Assembly: GCA_963786195.1 (NCBI GenBank)
Contig: CAWAYH010000011.1
Span: 496,001 to 560,000, forward strand
From: CAWAYH01 sp963786195
GTDB lineage: Bacteria; Acidobacteriota; Vicinamibacteria; Vicinamibacterales; 2-12-FULL-66-21
Length of the DNA stretch: 64,000 bases
Reading direction: 5' to 3'
Shown: piece by piece, positions 53,204 to 61,736 of the stretch
How the letters are laid out: each line of letters opens with the position of its first letter
Numbering within the stretch: the stretch's first letter is position 1
Translations under genes and position numbers: made by a program
Notes under the pieces: model-generated
Told to the model about the DNA's origin: nothing
What the model saw: the letters and a program-made list of their open reading frames with translations, nothing else
Databases searched by the model: none

Positions 53204-54310
53204 TTGAAAAACCAAGCCGCCCTTCGCGTACTTCAGGTGGCCCTGAGCCTCTCGCCGGGAGGAACCGAGCGCCTCGTCATCGACATCGTCCGACGCCTCC
53301 GCACGGAGGGGGTCGAATCTGTCGTGTGCTGCCTGGACGATGAGGGGGCCTGGGCGGCAGAGGTGTCGGCAATGTCGGTCCCGGTGATAGCTCTGCGACG
53401 GAAGCCCGGCTTCAGGCCCGGGGTCGCTGGATCAATTGCCAGGCTGATCTGGGAGCACGGCATCCAGGTCGTTCACTGTCATCACTATTCGTCGTTCGTG
53501 TACGGCCAGCTTGGCGCGTTGCTCAAGCCCGGGGTGCGTGTGGTGTTCACCGAGCATGGCCGATTGTCGGACGCTCCGCCCTCCACAAAACGACAGCGGA
53601 TCAACCCCTGGTTCGGGCGGCTTCCAGCAAGCGTGTTCGCGGTTTCAGAAGACCTTCGGCGTCACATGATCGAAGAAGGCTTTCCCGCCAGCCGGGTCCG
53701 CGTCCTGCACAACGGCATCGACGCCGGGCCGGAGGTTACTCCTGAGGCCAGGCGCCGGGCGCGTGAGGTGCTGGGCCTCGCGGAGGACGCTCTCGTGGTC
53801 GGAACCATCGCCCGACTCGATCCGGTCAAGGACCTCCCGACGCTCGTGGCAGGCTTTTCAGAGCTCATTGCCAGGGTGCCCTCGGCGGTGCTCGTCATCG
53901 TCGGGGATGGCCCCGCTCGTGGCGAGCTCGAGGCCGAAATCGGCAGGCGTGGCATAGCAGGCCGCGTCGTCCTGACAGGGCATCGGCAGGATGCGCGCGC
54001 GTTGCTGGCGGGGATCGATCTTTACGTCAACAGTTCGATTCACGAGGGCGTGTCGTTAACGATACTCGAGGCCATGGCAGCGGCTATCCCGGTCATAGCG
54101 ACCGACGTTGGGGGGAACCCGGAGGTCGTCAACGAGGCGACCGGGATCCTGGTCCCTGCCAGGTCGCCTGGCGCGATTGCGGCCGCGCTGGTCGAGTTAT
54201 CCGGGGATCAGGGCCGGAGAGGTCACATGAGCGTCGCTGCGCGGCGCCGAGTGGAAACGGAGTTCTCGCTCCAGCGGATGGTGGCCCAGTATGCCGCAAG
54301 CTACCGTTAG
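53204..54310 (+). CDS. GT4-type glycosyltransferase (XrtA-locus type)
   Basis: A 368-residue retaining glycosyltransferase. LQVALSLSPGGTERLVIDIV (acceptor loop with GGTE), VVHCHHYSSFVYGQLGALLK and LHNGIDAGPEVTP belong to the N-terminal fold. The donor domain has VGTIARLDPVKDLPTLVAGF, VLIVGDG-type residues (LVIVGDGPARGELEAEIGRR) and SSIHEGVSLTILEAMAAAIP. It starts with TTG 53204 directly behind a sigma-54 promoter. It is divergent from the GT39 operon. Confidence 0.9.
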   Translation: MKNQAALRVLQVALSLSPGGTERLVIDIVRRLRTEGVESVVCCLDDEGAWAAEVSAMSVPVIALRRKPGFRPGVAGSIARLIWEHGIQVVHCHHYSSFVYGQLGALLKPGVRVVFTEHGRLSDAPPSTKRQRINPWFGRLPASVFAVSEDLRRHMIEEGFPASRVRVLHNGIDAGPEVTPEARRRAREVLGLAEDALVVGTIARLDPVKDLPTLVAGFSELIARVPSAVLVIVGDGPARGELEAEIGRRGIAGRVVLTGHRQDARALLAGIDLYVNSSIHEGVSLTILEAMAAAIPVIATDVGGNPEVVNEATGILVPARSPGAIAAALVELSGDQGRRGHMSVAARRRVETEFSLQRMVAQYAASYR

Positions 54311-54353
54311 CGTTCAGGTTGTCCAGTCCGCGCAGCTAGTTCTGCGTTTGAGC

Positions 54354-54363
54354 GACTTTTGAC
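54354..54363 (+). promoter_or_regulatory. Candidate activator element GACTTTTGAC
   Basis: Centre about 91 bp upstream of the GG of the sigma-54 promoter at 54448, the same distance as for the shared element at 53074. A small hairpin (GGGCG, 54372-54376, with CGCCC, 54385-54389) follows. Confidence 0.5.
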
Positions 54364-54447
54364 TGCACTGTGGGCGTTTTTTGTCGCCCGACCCGGGAAA
54401 CGCCATAGTAAATGACGTATTTTCAATTGTTTAGCGACCGTAAGGCA

Positions 54448-54463
54448 TGGCCGGGGATTTGCC
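54448..54463 (+). promoter_or_regulatory. Sigma-54 promoter before the amidotransferase gene
   Basis: TGGCCGGGGATTTGCC has GG at 54449-54450, 10 bases, GC at 54461-54462. Predicted start near 54474, leader about 86 bases. It would also drive the downstream sulfate activation genes. Confidence 0.72.
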
Positions 54464-54559
54464 TCTTACTGACGGTTTGGACGCCCACGGGCCCCTGACG
54501 CATCTGAATCAGAGTGTCAGCAGCCCGTAACACCAGTAATTAGAAGGGATTACGACGAG

Positions 54560-56488
54560 ATGTGTGGTCTGGCAGGGATCGCCGCGCTTGGCCGAACACT
54601 TCCCCCCGAGCTGAGGCTCGCAATCGGTCAGATGACCGATGCAATCGCTCACCGGGGACCTGACGGCTCTGGCGTCTTTGGGGATGCAAGGGCCGTCCTG
54701 GGGCACCGCCGGCTGGCCATCATCGACGTCGCCGGCGGGAAGCAGCCGCTGTCCAACGAAGACGAGTCCTGCTGGATCACCTTCAACGGCGAGGTCTACA
54801 ACCACCACGAGTTGCGCGAGCGGCTCGAGGCCCGCGGCCACCGCTTCCGGACCCGCTCGGATACAGAAGCCATTGTTCACGCGTACGAGGAGTACGGCAC
54901 GTCGTGTGTCGATCACCTCGAAGGCATGTTCGCGTTCGCGATCTACGACCAGCGCAAATCGGAGCTGTTCATCGCGCGGGATCGACTGGGCAAGAAGCCG
55001 CTTTTCTACGCTGTGCTCGGCGGCGCCCTGCACTTTGCGAGCGAGATCAAGGCCATCGCCCAGAGCCCGGCCTGGGATCCGGCGATCGACCTCGACGAGC
55101 TCGAAAGCTACTTGTGTCTCGGGTACTTCCTCGCGCCGAAGACCGTCTATCGGCACGTTCGCAAGCTCGAGCCGGGTCACTGGCTGAAGCTGTCGAACGG
55201 ACGGATCGAGGTCAAGCAGTACTGGGACGTCGATCGATTCGACGATTTCGCTGGCAGCGAAGATGACGCGGTGGCGCAGATTGACGATCACCTCCGCCAG
55301 CGCGTGGCCGAACGGCTCGAGAGCGAGGTTCCGCTCGGAGCCTTTCTGTCGGGGGGAATCGACTCAGGACTCGTCGTGTCAGCCATGGCCGAAGCGCACG
55401 GCGGGAGCGTCGTGACCACGACCGTCGGTTTTGGCGAGAGCAGGGAGAACGAGATCGCGCCGGCGACGCTGACCGCGAAGCAGTTCAAGACCGAGCACTA
55501 CGCGCATGTCGTCGAGCCCCGACTCGAAGACATCCTCGACTCGATTGTCCACGCCTTCGACGAGCCCTTTGCGGATTCCTCGAGCGTCCCGACCTGGTAC
55601 GTTTCGCGCGAGGCGCGCCGGCACGTCACGGTCGCGTTGAGCGGCGACGGTGGTGATGAGACATTCGGCGGCTATGACTTCCGATACGTGCCGCACGCCG
55701 TCGAGTCTCGCATACGTGGGCTGCTTCCGGGGCGACCCCTTCGTCACGCGGTAGGCAGGCTGGGCGCGGCCTGGCCGCACTCCGCGAATCTTCCGAAGCC
55801 CGTCCGGCTGGGAACGTTTCTCGAGAACGTCGGGCGCGAGCCCGAGGGGGCGTACTACGCGGACCTCTGCTTCATGAAGCCGCATGTCGCGAATGCGCTG
55901 CTGGGCCGGGCACCCTCACGCGATCCGCGCGCGACGGCGGTCTACGACAAGGTGACGGAGCCGTACAGGCGCTGCCCGTCGACGAGTCCCGTCCAGCGTG
56001 CTCAGTACGCGGACTTGAAGATTTACCTGCCGAACGACGTGCTCGTGAAAGTCGACCGGATGAGCATGCAGCACAGCCTCGAGGTGCGGTGTCCGCTGCT
56101 CGATCGGCGCCTCGTGGAGCTGGCATTCCGCTTCCCGCAGTCGCTCAAGCAGGCCGGGCGGACGGGGAAGCTTCTGCTCAAGAAGGTCGCCCGCAAGCGG
56201 CTGCCGGCCGAGATCCTGGACGCGCCCAAGAAAGGCTTCAACGCTCCGGTCGGGGCGTGGATTGCGGGCCAGTACCGTGAGACCTTCCAGTCGGAAGTGC
56301 TGGCATCCGGATCGTGTGTCGCTTCGCTCATCGACCTGCAGTACGCCCGTCGGATGTTCGAGGCGCACGTCCAGGGCCGCGCCGATCATTCGTACGCCCT
56401 CTGGGCCCTCTGGATGCTCGAACGCTGGAGCCGCGCGCAGCGCGCTGCGCGACCAGTGCTTTCGGCGTCCGCGGAGGCGCGTTCGTGA
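54560..56488 (+). CDS. XrtA-type asparagine synthetase/amidotransferase
   Basis: A 642-residue glutamine-dependent amidotransferase of the XrtA/PEP-CTERM subfamily. The start MCGLAGIAALGRTL leaves Cys2 as the nucleophile. The glutaminase domain has AIAHRGPDGSGVFGDARAVL and ITFNGEVYNHHELRERLEAR. The synthetase domain has GAFLSGGIDSGLVVSAMAEA, VALSGDGGDETFGGYDFRY and LPNDVLVKVDRMSMQHSLEV. It probably amidates a sugar acid or precursor of the EPS. It ends one base into the start of cysN. Confidence 0.92.
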   Translation: MCGLAGIAALGRTLPPELRLAIGQMTDAIAHRGPDGSGVFGDARAVLGHRRLAIIDVAGGKQPLSNEDESCWITFNGEVYNHHELRERLEARGHRFRTRSDTEAIVHAYEEYGTSCVDHLEGMFAFAIYDQRKSELFIARDRLGKKPLFYAVLGGALHFASEIKAIAQSPAWDPAIDLDELESYLCLGYFLAPKTVYRHVRKLEPGHWLKLSNGRIEVKQYWDVDRFDDFAGSEDDAVAQIDDHLRQRVAERLESEVPLGAFLSGGIDSGLVVSAMAEAHGGSVVTTTVGFGESRENEIAPATLTAKQFKTEHYAHVVEPRLEDILDSIVHAFDEPFADSSSVPTWYVSREARRHVTVALSGDGGDETFGGYDFRYVPHAVESRIRGLLPGRPLRHAVGRLGAAWPHSANLPKPVRLGTFLENVGREPEGAYYADLCFMKPHVANALLGRAPSRDPRATAVYDKVTEPYRRCPSTSPVQRAQYADLKIYLPNDVLVKVDRMSMQHSLEVRCPLLDRRLVELAFRFPQSLKQAGRTGKLLLKKVARKRLPAEILDAPKKGFNAPVGAWIAGQYRETFQSEVLASGSCVASLIDLQYARRMFEAHVQGRADHSYALWALWMLERWSRAQRAARPVLSASAEARS

Positions 56489-58344
56489 TGGAAATGGCCT
56501 CGCAGATTCCGGCTTCCGTCGTGACCCCGGCGTCGGCGTCGTCGCTGGTTGCCCAGAGCGAACGGATGCCGATCGTCGTGACCGGTCACGTCGACCACGG
56601 CAAGAGCACGATCATCGGCCGCCTGCTGGCCGATTCGGGTTCGTTGCCGCAGGGCAAGCTCGAAGCCGTGCGCGCGAACTGCGAGCGCAATGCGAAGCCG
56701 TTCGAATACGCCTTCCTGCTCGACGCGCTGAAGGACGAACAGTCGCAGGGCATCACCATTGACTCGGCCCGGGTGTTCTTCAAGAGCGCCAAGCGCCACT
56801 ACATCATCATCGACGCGCCGGGCCACATCGAGTTCCTGAAGAACATGGTCACGGGCGCGGCCCGCGCACAGGCAGCTCTGCTCGTCATCGATGCCCGGGA
56901 AGGCATACAGGAGAACTCACGCCGTCACGGATACCTGCTCTCGATGCTCGGCATCCGGCAGATTGCCGTTGTCGTCAACAAGATGGACCTGGTGGGGTTC
57001 GACCAGGCCACGTTCGAACGCATTCGTGCGGAGTACGACGCGTTCCTCTCGCAGCTTCAGGTCAAGCCCGCCGGCTACATTCCCGTCAGCGGTTTCCACG
57101 GGGACAACGTCGCGGCGAAGTCTGCATCGCTCGGTTGGTACGACGGCCCGAGCGTGCTCGACATGCTCGACGGCTTTCAGGTGGAACCACCGGCGGTCGG
57201 GCAGCCCTTCCGCATGCCCGTCCAGGCTGTCTACAAGTTCACGCAGCAGAACGACGACCGCCGGATTGTGGCGGGCACGATCGACACGGGACGGCTTCGG
57301 CCTGGGGATGAGGTCGTTTTCTATCCGTCCGGCAAGAAGAGCCGCGTGCGCACGATCGAAGCCTTCAACCGGCCCGCCCAATCAGAGGCGCTGGCGTCCC
57401 AGTCGACCGGGTTCACGCTCGATGAGCAGATCTACATCACCCGTGGCGAGCTTGCGGCGCGTGCGGGTGAACCCGCTCCACAGGTCAGCACCCGGCTTCG
57501 CGTGAACCTGTTCTGGCTCGGCCGAAGCCCGTTGACGGTCGGCAAGGAATACGCGCTGAAGCTGGGTACAGCTCGCGTCTCGGCCAGGGTCGAGGAAGTC
57601 CATCGGGTGATCGACGCGTCCGAGCTGGCGACGTTCGAGACACGCCAGCGCGTCGATCGTCACGAGGTGGCCGAGTGCACCCTCGCGCTGAACCGGCCGC
57701 TCGCCTTTGACGCGGCTGATCAGCTGGCAGCGACCAGCCGCTTCGTCATCGTCGACAACTACGAAATCAGTGGCGGCGGCATCATTCGCGAGGCGGTGCT
57801 CGACGATCAATCGTCGGCCCGCGAGAAGGTGCTTCGCCGAAACCTGAAGTGGTTCGCCGGCGGCGTCGGAGAAGAGCGTCGAGCCGAGCGTCTCAGCCAG
57901 CGCGCGGCGCTGTTGCTGATTACGGGCGAACGCGAGGCGGATCGCAAGCGCGTCGGCCGGGAGCTCGAGGCGCGGCTGTTCGACGAAGGCCGCTTCGTCT
58001 ACTTCCTGGCCATCGGGAACATCCTGTACGGCGTCGATGCGGACCTGGAGCGAACGGGAGAGAACAGAGCCGAGCACGTTCGCCGTCTGAGCGAGGTCGC
58101 GAACATCCTGATGGACGCAGGACTCATCGTGATTGCGACGGCCGTCGGGTTGACGCAGCACGAGGTCGACCTGATTGCGACCGCGGTCGGTCCCGATCGG
58201 CTGTCCTCGGTGTGGGTCGGGGATCGACAGACCGCGGAGCTCACGCCAGATCTCGTCCTGACCGAACAGGAAGCGGCAGAGGAAGGCATCGGCCGGCTGA
58301 AGCTCCTGCTTCAGGAGAGAGGGTTCATCTACCGGCCATGGTGA
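56488..58344 (+). CDS. cysN: Sulfate adenylyltransferase subunit 1 fused to a degenerate APS kinase domain
   Basis: A 618-residue CysN/NodQ-type protein. Residues about 30-240 form the GTPase domain: VVTGHVDHGKSTIIGRLL, YIIIDAPGHIEFLKNMVTGA and VVVNKMDLVGFDQATF. Beta-barrel domains follow to about residue 430. The last 170 residues match the CysC fold (FDEGRFVYFLAIGNILYGVD, LSEVANILMDAGLIVIATAV), but its P-loop is degenerate: LLLITGEREADRKRVGRELE where active enzymes have GLSGxGKST. A separate active CysC follows. ATG 56488 overlaps the amidotransferase stop; GTG 56485 is an alternative. Confidence 0.92.
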   Translation: MEMASQIPASVVTPASASSLVAQSERMPIVVTGHVDHGKSTIIGRLLADSGSLPQGKLEAVRANCERNAKPFEYAFLLDALKDEQSQGITIDSARVFFKSAKRHYIIIDAPGHIEFLKNMVTGAARAQAALLVIDAREGIQENSRRHGYLLSMLGIRQIAVVVNKMDLVGFDQATFERIRAEYDAFLSQLQVKPAGYIPVSGFHGDNVAAKSASLGWYDGPSVLDMLDGFQVEPPAVGQPFRMPVQAVYKFTQQNDDRRIVAGTIDTGRLRPGDEVVFYPSGKKSRVRTIEAFNRPAQSEALASQSTGFTLDEQIYITRGELAARAGEPAPQVSTRLRVNLFWLGRSPLTVGKEYALKLGTARVSARVEEVHRVIDASELATFETRQRVDRHEVAECTLALNRPLAFDAADQLAATSRFVIVDNYEISGGGIIREAVLDDQSSAREKVLRRNLKWFAGGVGEERRAERLSQRAALLLITGEREADRKRVGRELEARLFDEGRFVYFLAIGNILYGVDADLERTGENRAEHVRRLSEVANILMDAGLIVIATAVGLTQHEVDLIATAVGPDRLSSVWVGDRQTAELTPDLVLTEQEAAEEGIGRLKLLLQERGFIYRPW

Positions 58345-58886
58345 CGCCTCGTACGCCTGCCGTTCTCTGGTTCACGGGCCTGTCGGGCGCCGGAAAGTCG
58401 ACGATTGCCTCCGCGGTCGTCAGAAAGCTGCGCGAGCGTGGCGTGCCCACGGAGTATCTCGACGGCGACGCGGTGCGGATCCTGTCCCCGACCGGCTTCA
58501 CCCGGGCCGATCGCGATGCGCACGTCAAGCGCGTGGGTTTCATGGCCAGCCGGCTCGAGCATCACGGCGTGACTGTCGTTTGCGCCCTCATCTCGCCGTA
58601 CGCGGAGGCGCGCGCTTACGTCAGGGGCGTGTGCCAGCGATTCATCGAAATCCACGTCGCCACGCCGCTCGCGGAATGCGAACGGCGCGACGTGAAGGGA
58701 CTCTACGCGCGGGCGCGTCGTGGAGAGATCGCGAATTTCACGGGTCTGGACGACCCGTACGAAGCGCCCGTCGACCCGGACCTCACGATTGATACGACGG
58801 TGATGTCGCCCGAGGAAGCCGCAGCAATCGTGCTGACGGCGTTGGAATCGGGCGCCTCAGTGCCGGCGCCGGCGGAGCGTCGCTGA
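58338..58886 (+). CDS. cysC: Adenylylsulfate kinase CysC
   Basis: A 182-residue APS kinase that phosphorylates APS to PAPS. The P-loop is intact (AVLWFTGLSGAGKSTIASAV), followed by VPTEYLDGDAVRILSPTGF, RDAHVKRVGFMASRLEHHGV, ALISPYAEARAYVRG and the lid region EIHVATPLAECERRDVKGLY. It overlaps the cysN stop by seven bases, so translation is coupled. It supplies the activity that the fused domain of CysN has lost. Confidence 0.95.
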   Translation: MVTPRTPAVLWFTGLSGAGKSTIASAVVRKLRERGVPTEYLDGDAVRILSPTGFTRADRDAHVKRVGFMASRLEHHGVTVVCALISPYAEARAYVRGVCQRFIEIHVATPLAECERRDVKGLYARARRGEIANFTGLDDPYEAPVDPDLTIDTTVMSPEEAAAIVLTALESGASVPAPAERR

Positions 58887-58888
58887 CC

Positions 58889-59707
58889 ATGGCCTGGTCC
58901 TTTGAGAGTCGCCTGGAGCGGTTGTTGGCCATTGCCTCGGCTGCCGGGGATGCCGTGATGTGTCACTACGGCAGTTGCGCGCCAGCGACGGAGAAGTCTC
59001 CGGCGAATCCGGTCACGGTCGCCGATCGCGCGGCGCACGACCTCATCGTGCGGGAGCTGGCCGACTGGACGCCCGAGGTGCCGGTGATCTCGGAGGAAGG
59101 GCATATTCCTTCGCACGACGACCGCCGAGGCTGGACGCGTTTCTGGCTCGTCGATCCGCTGGACGGGACCAAGGAGTTCATCTCCCGCAACGGCGAGTTC
59201 ACCGTCAACCTGGCGTTGATCCAGGACGGCGTGCCGGTACTTGGCGTGGTTGCAGCGCCGGCCCTCGACTGCGTGTATTTCGCCGAGCGCGGGCGGGGCG
59301 CCTGGAAGCGCGATCACGACGGTCCGACGCAGCGGTTGCTGCCGACGCATGGCGATGTTGCCGTGACGCGTGTCGTCGAGAGCCGCTCGCATCCTACACC
59401 CGAGCTCGAGGAGTTCATCGCAACCCTTGGGCCGGTTGAACGCATCAAGCTCGGAAGCTCGCTGAAGTTCTGCCGAATCGCTGAAGGGTCGGCCGACATC
59501 TATCCGAGATTCGGGCCCACCATGGAATGGGATGTTGCGGCGGGGGACTGCGTCTACCGGAATTCGGCGCCCGACGGCCGCGAGCGCGTGTCGCCGCTTC
59601 GGTACAACCAGCCCACGCTTTGCACGCGGCAGTTCATCGTCGGTGAGCGGTCCGGCGTCGGTGCGATGACGAACGGGCGGCTCGAATCAAACGTAAGGTC
59701 AGCGTGA
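58889..59707 (+). CDS. cysQ: 3'(2'),5'-bisphosphate nucleotidase CysQ
   Basis: A 272-residue inositol-monophosphatase-fold enzyme that hydrolyses PAP, the inhibitory by-product of sulfotransferases. Motifs are NPVTVADRAAHDLI, PVISEEGHIPS, FWLVDPLDGTKEFISRNGEF (metal-binding DPLDGT), GSSLKFCRIAEGSADIYPR and TMEWDVAAGDCVYR. It starts two bases after cysC. Its presence in this cluster fits sulfation rather than general sulfur assimilation. Confidence 0.93.
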   Translation: MAWSFESRLERLLAIASAAGDAVMCHYGSCAPATEKSPANPVTVADRAAHDLIVRELADWTPEVPVISEEGHIPSHDDRRGWTRFWLVDPLDGTKEFISRNGEFTVNLALIQDGVPVLGVVAAPALDCVYFAERGRGAWKRDHDGPTQRLLPTHGDVAVTRVVESRSHPTPELEEFIATLGPVERIKLGSSLKFCRIAEGSADIYPRFGPTMEWDVAAGDCVYRNSAPDGRERVSPLRYNQPTLCTRQFIVGERSGVGAMTNGRLESNVRSA

Positions 59708-59711
59708 CGCC

Positions 59712-60599
59712 ATGCCAGATTTTGCACTCCCTCTTGCGCTGATCACCCTCGTGGCGGCGTGCGTCAACGGGGCGCTGGGCTACGGCTTCTCGTCGATCAC
59801 CGTGCCACTGGCGCTGCTGTTCCTCACCAATCGCCTGCTCAACCCCGCGCTGGTGCTCGTCGAGGTCGCGCTGAACGCCTATGTGTTGTATGTGAATCGG
59901 TCGAGCGTCCCGGCTGTCTGGCGGCGGACGTTGCCGCTCATCCTTGGCCTCGCTCCCGGAATTGCGGTCGGCACCCTGATACTGGCTCAGGTCAGTCCCG
60001 GCGCCGTGAAGCTCGGCACGTTCATCGGGCTGCTTCCGTTGATCCTGCTCCAGGCCGCAGGGTTCCGGCGTCCTATTCGCTCGGAGCGCTCGGCAGGCGT
60101 GGTCTTCGGCGGCGCCCTGGGCGTCCTCTATTCGCTGACGACGATCTCCGGGCCCCCGCTCGCGGTTGCGCTCAACAACCAGGGGTTGGCCAAGCAGGAG
60201 TTTCGCGCGGCGTTGGGGCTCATCAGGCTGGCTGAATCCTCGTTGACGGCGGTCGCGTACTTCTACGCGGGCATGTTCACCGTGAGCAGCCTCGCCCTGA
60301 TTCCGCTCATTCTGCCGAGCCTGGCGATCGGCGTTCCCATTGGCGCGGTGTTGATCAGGAAAATCTCTCCAGAAACATTCAGGCGGGTGTGTATGAGTTT
60401 TGACGCATGGGTCGTTGGTTTCGGCGTGTCGACGTTGCTGCAGCAGCTGCACATCGTGGACAGCCCGGCCGCTTTCGCGGTGCTCGCAACCGTCGGGGCG
60501 ATCGACATGTGGCTGCTGTACCGGTTCTTCCGCGTTCGGCCATTCGACACGCGGCAGCCAACCGAAGCGACGATGGTGCCCCGGACAGGACAGGTATGA
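59712..60599 (+). CDS. TSUP/TauE-SafE family membrane transporter
   Basis: A 295-residue polytopic membrane protein with about eight hydrophobic segments, in two related halves: LITLVAACVNGALGYGFSSI and AGVVFGGALGVLYSLTTISG. The G-x-G-F-G/S-like motif in the first half and the glycine-rich second motif are typical of TSUP. Between cysQ and cysD it could import sulfate or export sulfite. Its stop overlaps the cysD start by four bases. Confidence 0.85.
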   Translation: MPDFALPLALITLVAACVNGALGYGFSSITVPLALLFLTNRLLNPALVLVEVALNAYVLYVNRSSVPAVWRRTLPLILGLAPGIAVGTLILAQVSPGAVKLGTFIGLLPLILLQAAGFRRPIRSERSAGVVFGGALGVLYSLTTISGPPLAVALNNQGLAKQEFRAALGLIRLAESSLTAVAYFYAGMFTVSSLALIPLILPSLAIGVPIGAVLIRKISPETFRRVCMSFDAWVVGFGVSTLLQQLHIVDSPAAFAVLATVGAIDMWLLYRFFRVRPFDTRQPTEATMVPRTGQV

Positions 60600-61491
60600 A
60601 CCACCTCGAACAACTCGAAAGCCGCAGCGTTCACGTCTTGAGGGAGGCGTACGCGTCCTTCAAGAGCCTGTGCATGCTGTGGTCGATCGGCAAGGACAGC
60701 ACCGTGTTGCTGTGGCTGGCCCGCAAGGCCTTCTTCGGGCACGTGCCGTTTCCGCTCGTGCACATCGACACGGCCTTCAAGATCCCGGAGATGATCGCCT
60801 ATCGCGACCGGGTGGCGGCCGAGTGGAACCTCAATCTGATCTACGGGCAGAACGCCGCGGCGCTCGCGGAGAAGCGGACGTTCCCGGACGGCAACGTCGA
60901 CCGCCTGACGTGCTGCTCGCTGTCTGAAGACCGACGCCCTGAAGCAGACGCTCAGCGGCGAGGGTCCACGCTATCGGTTCAACCACGCGCACGCTGACCT
61001 ACGAGCTCGAACGCAATCACCGAGCCGTATCACCGGCGTCATCGTCGGGGCGCGCGCGGACGAGGAGGGCAGCCGGTCGAAGGAGCGCTACTTCTCGCCG
61101 CGCAACGACGCAGAGCACCTGGGATGTCGCCGAGCAGCCGCCGGAGTTCTGGAATCAGTACAAGACGGACTTCGCGCCCGGCACGCACGTTCGCGTCCAT
61201 CCGCTGCTCGACTGGACCGAGCTGAACATCTGGGAGTACATCGAACGCGAGCAAATCCCGGTCGTGGATCTGTACTTCGACACCGGCGGTGACGGGACGG
61301 CGCTATCGCTCGCTCGGCTGCGGACCGTGCACCAATGCCAGTCGGACTCGCTGCCACGACCGTGCCTCGGAGATCGTCGCTCGAGCTCAGGACCGGCAAG
61401 TTCGTCCAACATCGCCGAGCGGTCGGGCCGCGCGCAGGACGCCGAGGACGGCGGCGGCCTCGAAACGCTCCGCCGCGACGGCTACATGTAA
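60596..61491 (+). CDS. cysD: Sulfate adenylyltransferase subunit 2 CysD (many frameshifts)
   Basis: PP-loop subunit that, with CysN, makes APS from ATP and sulfate. The first frame is clear: MNHLEQLESRSVHVLREAYA, CMLWSIGKDSTVLLWLARKA (PP motif), FPLVHIDTAFKIPEMIAYRD and DRLTCCS. After about 60930 the protein must be read across several frames: TDALKQTLSGEGPRYRFNHA, ITGVIVGARADEEGSRSKER with YFSPRND, WDVAEQPPEFWNQYKTDFAP, WTELNIWEYIEREQIPVVDL, RYRSLGCGPCT and NIAERSGRAQDAEDGGGLET, ending at 61491. The order and content are those of a complete CysD of about 300 residues. I infer at least five sequencing indels; true decay cannot be excluded. Confidence 0.85.
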
Positions 61492-61509
61492 TCCAGGGCA
61501 TGGGCCGAC

Positions 61510-61732
61510 AAGCTGTCTCAAAAACCTGCCGCTCGTTCCACGGTGCGAGCGAGCATCGCGAGCGAGCCACGCGACCGGAGCGCGCCGGCGCCCTTCGACT
61601 TCGCTCAGGGCGTGGTGAGCATAGTCGAACCACGAAGCGGCGCGCGACCCTTCGACAGGCTCAGGGTCGCCCTGAGCGACGTCGAAGGGCGAGAGAGCGT
61701 GTGGGGGAGTCCGAGGGGCGAAGCCCCTCGGA
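61510..61732. repeat. Dispersed composite repeat with two nested insertions
   Basis: The outer element matches 12017-12150 in order, from AAGCTGTCTCA to the final hairpin (61710-61732). Two extra blocks split it: 61590-61634 (begins CCCTTCGACTTCGCTCAGGG) and 61648-61690 (CCCTTCGACAGGCTCAGGG through GTCGAAGGG). The second is an inverted repeat. Both blocks share the CCCTTCGAC/CTCAGGG words, so they are relatives of one mobile palindromic family nested inside another. Confidence 0.75.
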
Positions 61733-61736
61733 TAGA

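Noticed and set aside
54372..54389. Terminator between GT4 and the amidotransferase gene
   Set aside because: The GGGCG/CGCCC stem is only five pairs and the T-tract lies in the loop, not after the stem.
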